Shown: positions 58,511 to 64,000 of the stretch, in pieces | Numbering within the stretch: position 1 is the first letter of the stretch | Layout: the number at the start of each line of letters is the position of its first letter | NCBI GenBank assembly: GCA_039111635.1 | Contig: JBCAQO010000004.1 | Location: forward strand, 2,790,001-2,854,000 | Reading direction: 5' to 3' | Origin: Heterobasidion occidentale | Lineage: Eukaryota > Basidiomycota > Agaricomycetes > Russulales > Bondarzewiaceae | Length of the DNA: 64,000 nucleotides | Made by a program: the position numbers and the translations under genes | The notes under the pieces: model-generated | The model's input: the letters and a program-made list of their open reading frames with translations, nothing else | The model's database searches: none | Told to the model about the DNA's origin: nothing

Positions 58511-60895
58511 AGCTACTCGATGGCCGTTTAGGACGAAGTGGGGGAATCAGCTACAGGGCCCTGTGGAACAAAATAAGGACTAAGTAGTATTGATGTTCAC
58601 CAGCAACGATCAATGTTTGGAGCCCCATCAAGGGGTTACAGTGCGGGAATGAAAAAAGGTGTCATGAGGCAATGCTGTAGGTGGGCGACTAAGTACCGTC
58701 GCACTCCATGCGGTAAGAAGACTCACATGTGAGGATGGACACCAGCATCAAGATCAAAAGAACCTGGCAGGCGCCGAGCATTCTTGACTCGTCGTGATAT
58801 GTCTCTCAACGATGACGGGTCTGATTACATGTTGGCAGTGCATCTATCCTCACGCTGCCCAACAATGTTAAATGCGTGAGATCAGTCAACGAAAGAGATG
58901 GCGCAAACCTCTTGCCATACTCAGAATCTTGAAGTCTTCACCAGAGCGCAGTGACTCGAGAACCCTAGCAAATAATAGGGATTCAGTCTCGGCCATGTGC
59001 AGAGGTGCTGTCTCATAAATGCAGGCGAGCCTTGCTGAAACCAGGTCTGATCTTACGGCCGCTCTGGCAGGCGCGGAGCTGACTTTGCTAACTGAGATCA
59101 CGTTTGGGCGAAAGCCTGTGAAAGCTGTGAAACGGGACTTCGACCCCGGCGGTCCGAGCGTGTGTCCTTGCGAGGAACAGGCACGTGAGGGCGAAAGTGA
59201 AGGCATTCGGTCACTTCCAACATCCGTTCTTCGACTTCGAGCATCAGTCCCTCAAAGCAGGCATAAGCTCGTTTCATCATTTTATACATATGCTGGCCCC
59301 CATCTTCAGACGTACTGGGTTGAGAAAGAGAAGCGGAAGCGCGTGCTATCTTTGTGCGCAAAAATCAGGCAGGCGGCCTCGCCCAGATGCCAAATTTGTG
59401 CGAGGTGAGTAGCAGACGACTTTCCCTGCACATTTTGGAGAGCTAAAGGTCCTTGTTTTCAAAGACATCGAGATTAATGAGCAAGACTTGGGGATGCACG
59501 CCTTCCGATAGAGGCGTTCTGGGAGGGTTTACTTAGACAGGCCAATTTCGTTGGGTCATCAAGAGAAATGCCAAGCATGTACACAACGGTACCCGGAACT
59601 TGAGGATGGGACCGAGCAAGATCGCGGTAGTTAGGTAGAGAGGAATCTGCACGGTGCGCCCTGCTTCGTGCGATGCCTTAGAGAAACGGTAAGCATCCGT
59701 CATACAGTTCTTCCCTTGTGACTTCACCTATGTTTTCCTAATAGCGCTTTCATCAGGGGAGGCGGGCGCCCAAAGGCTTCTGGAAACGCACTCAGGAGCC
59801 ACTTCTTCCGAGTATATGCAAAGGTCTCCGAAATGATCACCGTCGGATGAGGGGAAATGCAGACCTCAACACGATAGACATCTTGGCCTAAATTTGGAAC
59901 TGGCGTGCGCAGTGCGAATATCGGCATACGAAAGGTGAGTCCCAGCTTTTCATCGCCTGATCTGACTGAACTTCAAATTATTACAGGGTCCGGTTCTCGA
60001 CAGTATCACCGAGCGCGTTGCGCAACCACTGTTAGTTTTGAAAAGTTCTTGAACTCGCAGCGGAGACGTATGTCTGATTGTCAACTGCCTCCCGATTCCG
60101 TAACCATACCGGTCTCCTTGAATGTTGAAAAGGTCATCCTCTATTAAATGTATGGACACTGTTAACTTTCAGCCCGCTTCGTGTCATCTTTCGTACCTCT
60201 CACATTGGCTTTCGCAAAGTCACCTCGACAAATCTTTTAAAGACGTGTACGTTCTTGTACTGAACACTTGACCACTGGAAGTATCCGGCTGATGTATTTT
60301 GTGTTTTAATGGCATCAGGCTTCTTCACTAAAAGTAAAGATCAAGTACACACACCAGCCACCTTCGAGTAACACGCATAACGTGCAAGGAATTCGCCATC
60401 ATCTTCCTCTGTCGTCACGATTGTCCTCAGCGGTTGACCTGTACAGCTGTTTAATGCTCAAACGAGGCCAAGTGCTAGGGCATTTACTAACATCTCGAAT
60501 CGAAACCAGGTCGGAAGTAAAAATGAGGTTGTTCGGAAATTGCATAGTAACTGATGCAGATGCCTCGTTTCTGGTGTGCTGGTGTTGGTCCTCTGTTCGA
60601 CCTTCGAATGATCGTTCGTCTTGAAGTTTGGAGGGACGGACATGCGTAGACAAAGTATAATCATGTACGAACACTCAAGTACTCAAGCCTTTGTGATCTC
60701 CATAATTCGCCACGGAGCCTTTTGACGATCAAACTCAAATCTGTCACGCGCACTTCCCCATTCAATGGGGCGCAGTGTCGCTTGTGGGTGGATTAAATAA
60801 GGTTGAACAGTACGCCGTCTTACGTTTTTCTTCAACTTTGTCCTACACCTCATCTACCGACCTTGCTCTCGTTCTCTCGTCTGCATCTCTTAGCC
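58511..60895. other. gene-poor segment with coding-like minus-strand pieces
   Basis: About 2.4 kb. Minus-strand frames at 59724-59927 (RVEVCISPHPTVIISETFAY; FGRPPPLMKALLG), 59533-59727, 59098-59361 and 58886-59206 look somewhat protein-like, but I could not join them into one gene or name a family. They may be an intron-rich gene disturbed by sequence errors, or remains of one. The promoter of the TPR gene lies at the right end. Confidence 0.4.
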
Positions 60896-63169
60896 ATGTC
60901 GACTGCAGCAGACCGACTCAAGTCCGAGGGCAATGCTCTTTTCACGAAGAAGGAGTTCAAAGCAGCCCGAGACAAGTACTCAGAGGCGATTCGGGTGAAC
61001 GATAAAAATGCAGTGCTATACTGCAATAGAGCAGCTTGTCATCTCGCTCTCATCGCGTCAGTTATTTCTCCTTGTCTTGCTGAGCAAAAAGTCTTAGTTT
61101 TTTATGGGCCCTCTGGTAGCTACTCTGAAGCCATCCAGGATGCGGAAAAGGTCAGTCCGCTGGCATGCTCTATTACCACACCCGCACGAGTGCCTACGTA
61201 TGACACACCACAGGCGATTGCACTGGACCCTGTGTACTCGAAAGCGTGGGCACGTCTGGCATCTGCGCAAGACGTAAGCAGCAACCGGCTCTGGTGTCAT
61301 CTGCTAAATGTATCTCCGCTTCTACAGTCCCTTGAACTGTTCGCTCCCGCGATTAAGTCCTGGCAGAGTGCCATCAATACATTCACAAAAGCGGACTTGA
61401 AGCCTGCGGAGATCAAACAACGAGAGCAATACATATCATCGCTGGAGGCTACGAAACGTAAGGAGAGGCAGGTTGGAGAGGAAAATATGCGCGCAGCTGG
61501 TCTCCACGCAGTGACTATGAATGGTATTGGAAAGAAAATGCCTTGGGACTGTGCACGAGAGCTCTTGCCAGAGCTCATAGCAGGACAAACTTGAAGCAGC
61601 GTCAGTTCTTCTCAATTCCAAAATTACATGTACTGATTTCTTGCTTTCAGGCCATTGTCTTGCATTCGGCCGTAGAGGTTCAACAAAATTTTCAATCATC
61701 GTCATCACATACTTACACATTTCTCCCTCTGTAAGCAATTTGACGAAGCAGCCAAAACAATGCAACTCGTCAAATGGATTCAAACACCCATGGGCAAGGC
61801 ACTGGTGGGAGTGACTGGAGTAACTATCTTTCATTTGAGCCTTTCGACTGCGTCATAAATCACTGAACATCTCTAGGCCCTTGTTGATATGAGTAATGCT
61901 ATTCTCCAAGATAAGCGTTGTTTCCGCATCGAGAGTGGTGACTGGGTCGAGAAGTACAATCTTCAATGTTTGTTTTTCACTGTCTGAATTTTTCTACGAA
62001 GTGATGATTCACATATTGCTTTTTCGCGCAGTAAGAATGGAAAGGACGAAAGCCAAGGCCCCTAATCCTGAGGACAAGATTGAAGCCCTCATAGCCGAAT
62101 TTCAACGATTGTTCATCGCTGGCAGTTGGGATGCTGTCCGGCCCGCAGTCAGCATCACTATCAGGTTTGTCTTTGAAAAAACTAGATGGTGTGTGCGAAA
62201 CATTATCCATGATTTGTCCATAAATTATGCAGATCCATGATCCTGAAAGCTTTCATTGAAGGCGGTATGAAAAAGACAGACGCGGAGAGTGTAAGGATGT
62301 ATGACAAAGCCCTGGCTATACTTCGCTGGGGCAGGGAACAGTGGTGTGACATACCCCGAGAAGACAGAGGCACGGTATTTGACGACACATTCGTTCGCGG
62401 GGTGAGACACTTGCGATTAGATTTCTACATGAATGTGAGAGCTTCTCCAGTTCAGCTGTCCGTAGCTGACTATGGTCATAGGCTTGGGTCGAAGACAGGA
62501 ACTCGATCGAGTTCACTCTGAAAGGTTTGCTGGAGGAATCAGACAGTATCATTGACGAGATACGAAGCGGTTCAGCCGGCAATTCTAATCTTGCATTCAA
62601 CATGGCATTCTACGATTATATTGAAGGAAGTGCTCTTGCGTAAGTCTTGTATGATTTATCATAGTGACTGACTGCACGTCTTCGTACAGGATGAAGGGCT
62701 TCTGCTATAACCACATTCCTCGTCAAGAGAAGCTCGGCAGCGTCGATAAGATTCTTGATTCCTTGAAGCAGTCAGCCAAATATTATTTCGAGGCTGCTGA
62801 AAAATTCCCTCAAGATGACGAGCATCATGTGTGTATGTGTTTTCATGCTTGTGGACACTCGATGCGTGACTGAGGCATTATTACATCGTTCCTCATCCAG
62901 GGTGGTTGAATGTGGGCCTTGATATTTTCTTTCAGACAGGCGCTCCTCTGCGTGAGACTATACCGATCATGGAACGGATTCGCAAAGCTGTTCCAATGAT
63001 GAAGAGAATTTGGGAACATTCCTCTATGTCGCTTGAGAGTCGAGACCAGATTCTTCAGCGTACACTATGGTTCGAAGAGGATGTGAAAAGGGAACTAAAC
63101 GAAGGCCGAGCAACATTAGACAGCCAGATCTTGCCAGACTGGTATGCAGTTGAAGAGTTGGCTATCTAG
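60896..63169 (+). CDS. TPR protein with uncharacterised C-terminal domain
   Basis: Starts MSTAADRLKSEGNALFTKKE, then tetratricopeptide repeats (KAARDKYSEAIRVNDKNAVL, YCNRAACHLAL; SYSEAIQDAEKAIALDPVYS, KAWARLASAQ), which usually bind chaperone or partner peptides. A linker rich in Lys/Glu follows, then QFDEAAKTMQLVKWIQTPMG, DEAF-like acidic helices and a long mostly helical C-terminal region (ALAILRWGREQWCDIPREDR; SNLAFNMAFYDYIEGSALAM; LNVGLDIFFQTGAPLRETIP) ending WYAVEELAI. I do not know a named family for the C-terminal part; similar TPR proteins occur in other Agaricomycetes. An in-frame TGA at 61592-61594 separates the TPR half from the rest, just where SSA starts the conserved continuation; a Trp or Arg codon would be expected. 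The first exon's end near 61060 is also unclear. Confidence 0.8.
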
Positions 63170-63355
63170 GTTCGCAGATGACCTCTTGCCCAGTTGTATT
63201 TGATCTATATCTATCGGTAGTCGTTGAATACTGAATGCTGAACTTCGAGCTTCGAGCATCGGCATATTATATTACAAACTCAAACCTAGAGTTGAAACAT
63301 GGGAACAAATAGGGTGGATTCTAGAGTCATTCGTGCTGTGCATGTGTCTCTGCTC

Positions 63356-63895
63356 TCACGCCTTTTCCGAGCCGCCGTACATTCCACGACCCTGCAGAAA
63401 ATCAGTTCCCGTCGTGAGGTATTGCCGATAGTATCCAAGACACAGTTCCCCCACCTCCTGGATGAGATATACTGACTTGTCCTTGTCGCGCAGAAGGGTA
63501 TCCAGATCAATCGTCGGCACAGCCTTGATTGTTGCTCTCGCCTTGAGGTCATCGAGCTTCGATTGCGCATCTCGGGCAATCAGAAAACAACTTTTGAAAA
63601 GGGGAGGTCTAAACTCCGGGAAGAACCCAATGCGAAACCTTGTGAGCACGTCTATGATGCCCAATTTTACATTAGTCACTGGACATCGTCGTCCGATATT
63701 CGGTCGAGCCAATCAAGCTCACAGGATGTCGGAGATTTGATTGTCTTCAAAACAGCCCACAAAACAACCCAAACGAGATCGTCGATGGCTGTGTGCAGAG
63801 GCTAGCTAGTCATGATCGGTTTGGTCATGACGCAAGTGTGAAAGACAGCCTCCGGAAACCTCCAACCTCACGGTCACCTCGCTAGCTTCGCTCAT
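63356..63895 (-). CDS. small conserved-looking protein of unknown function
   Basis: Three exons inferred: about 63895-63872 (MSEASEVT), about 63803-63722 (PLHTAIDDLVWVVLWAVLKT then IKSPTS) and about 63661-63356 (VLTRFRIGFFPEFRPPLFKS, then a helical stretch KLDDLKARATIKAVPTIDL, LIQEVGELCLGYYRQYLTTG, ending YGGSEKA). Junctions: GTGAGG to CTAG and GTGAGC to CATCATAG keep one frame of about 140 residues. A hydrophobic, Trp-rich segment near the N-terminus may be a membrane anchor. I do not recognise the family. The proposed start shares its CATG with a plus-strand ATG, so the first exon may be wrong. Confidence 0.55.
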
Positions 63896-64000
63896 GCCCT
63901 CTTTTGTTTGCGATGTTCTCGCAGGAACTGACCCTTACGATCGTGTAGGCCAAGTACTACCACGTCCTCAAGAAGTAAGTGCCATTTGATTTTTTCGGTG
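63894..64000 (+). CDS. possible 5' end of a gene running off the right edge
   Basis: ATG at 63894 opens MPSFVCDVLAGTDPYDRVGQ and VLPRPQE, followed by a good donor (GAA then GTAAGT) near the edge. An alternative reading has an acceptor before AKYYHVLKK. No family can be assigned from so short a piece. Confidence 0.25.

Overview
The window is nuclear DNA from a filamentous fungus, almost certainly a basidiomycete of the Agaricomycetes. Genes carry many short introns (about 50-70 bases) and very small exons (10-20 bases). They include families typical of that group: a DUF6534 seven-helix membrane protein, a secreted laccase-like multicopper oxidase, an MGCC-starting YANK-type kinase, and long Ser/Pro-rich proteins. 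I found no prophage, CRISPR array, convincing tRNA or intact transposon.

Layout. 0.7-1.8 kb (-): macrodomain protein. 2.4-4.1 kb (-): YANK/STK32-like AGC kinase. 4.5-7.75 kb (+): YVC1-type vacuolar cation channel. 8.4-9.7 kb (+): unknown protein. 10.3-16.5 kb (+): paladin-like protein with three phosphatase modules. 16.7-17.8 kb (+): NAD-dependent epimerase. 18.1-19.2 kb (-): a Tyr/Ser/Asn/Gly-rich small protein and a truncated tandem copy. 20.1-33.8 kb: an inverted duplication. Two ~2.5 kb arms each carry an aldo-keto reductase gene and enclose a multicopper oxidase (-), NDUFAF7 (-) and eIF6 (+). 35.8-38.8 kb (+): Avt3/4-like vacuolar amino-acid transporter. 40.3-45.0 kb (+): PRXL2-like protein behind a ~1,000-residue disordered head. 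46.4-46.9 kb (-): possible small membrane protein. 47.2-48.1 kb (-): NMN adenylyltransferase. 48.5-50.4 kb (+): DBP5 helicase. 52.9-55.8 kb (+): Ser/Pro-rich orphan. 56.4-58.5 kb (-): DUF6534 protein. 60.9-63.2 kb (+): TPR protein. 63.4-63.9 kb (-): small unknown protein, with the start of a possible further gene at the right edge.

Most genes are unrelated housekeeping genes in ordinary fungal order, not a biosynthetic cluster. Two divergent pairs (NDUFAF7/eIF6 and NMNAT/DBP5) are close enough to share promoters. The accessory part is 18-35 kb, which holds the duplicated reductases, a reductase relic, a truncated small gene, a stray piece of the 45-kb gene's 3' end and a decayed gene.

A warning for users: at least seven otherwise well-conserved genes, including essential DBP5, carry single-base length errors, mostly in or next to short homopolymer runs. 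This looks more like unpolished sequence than mass pseudogenisation. Literal translations of those genes will be wrong downstream of the sites listed. Exon limits below are my own reading from splice signals and protein conservation; they were not computed.
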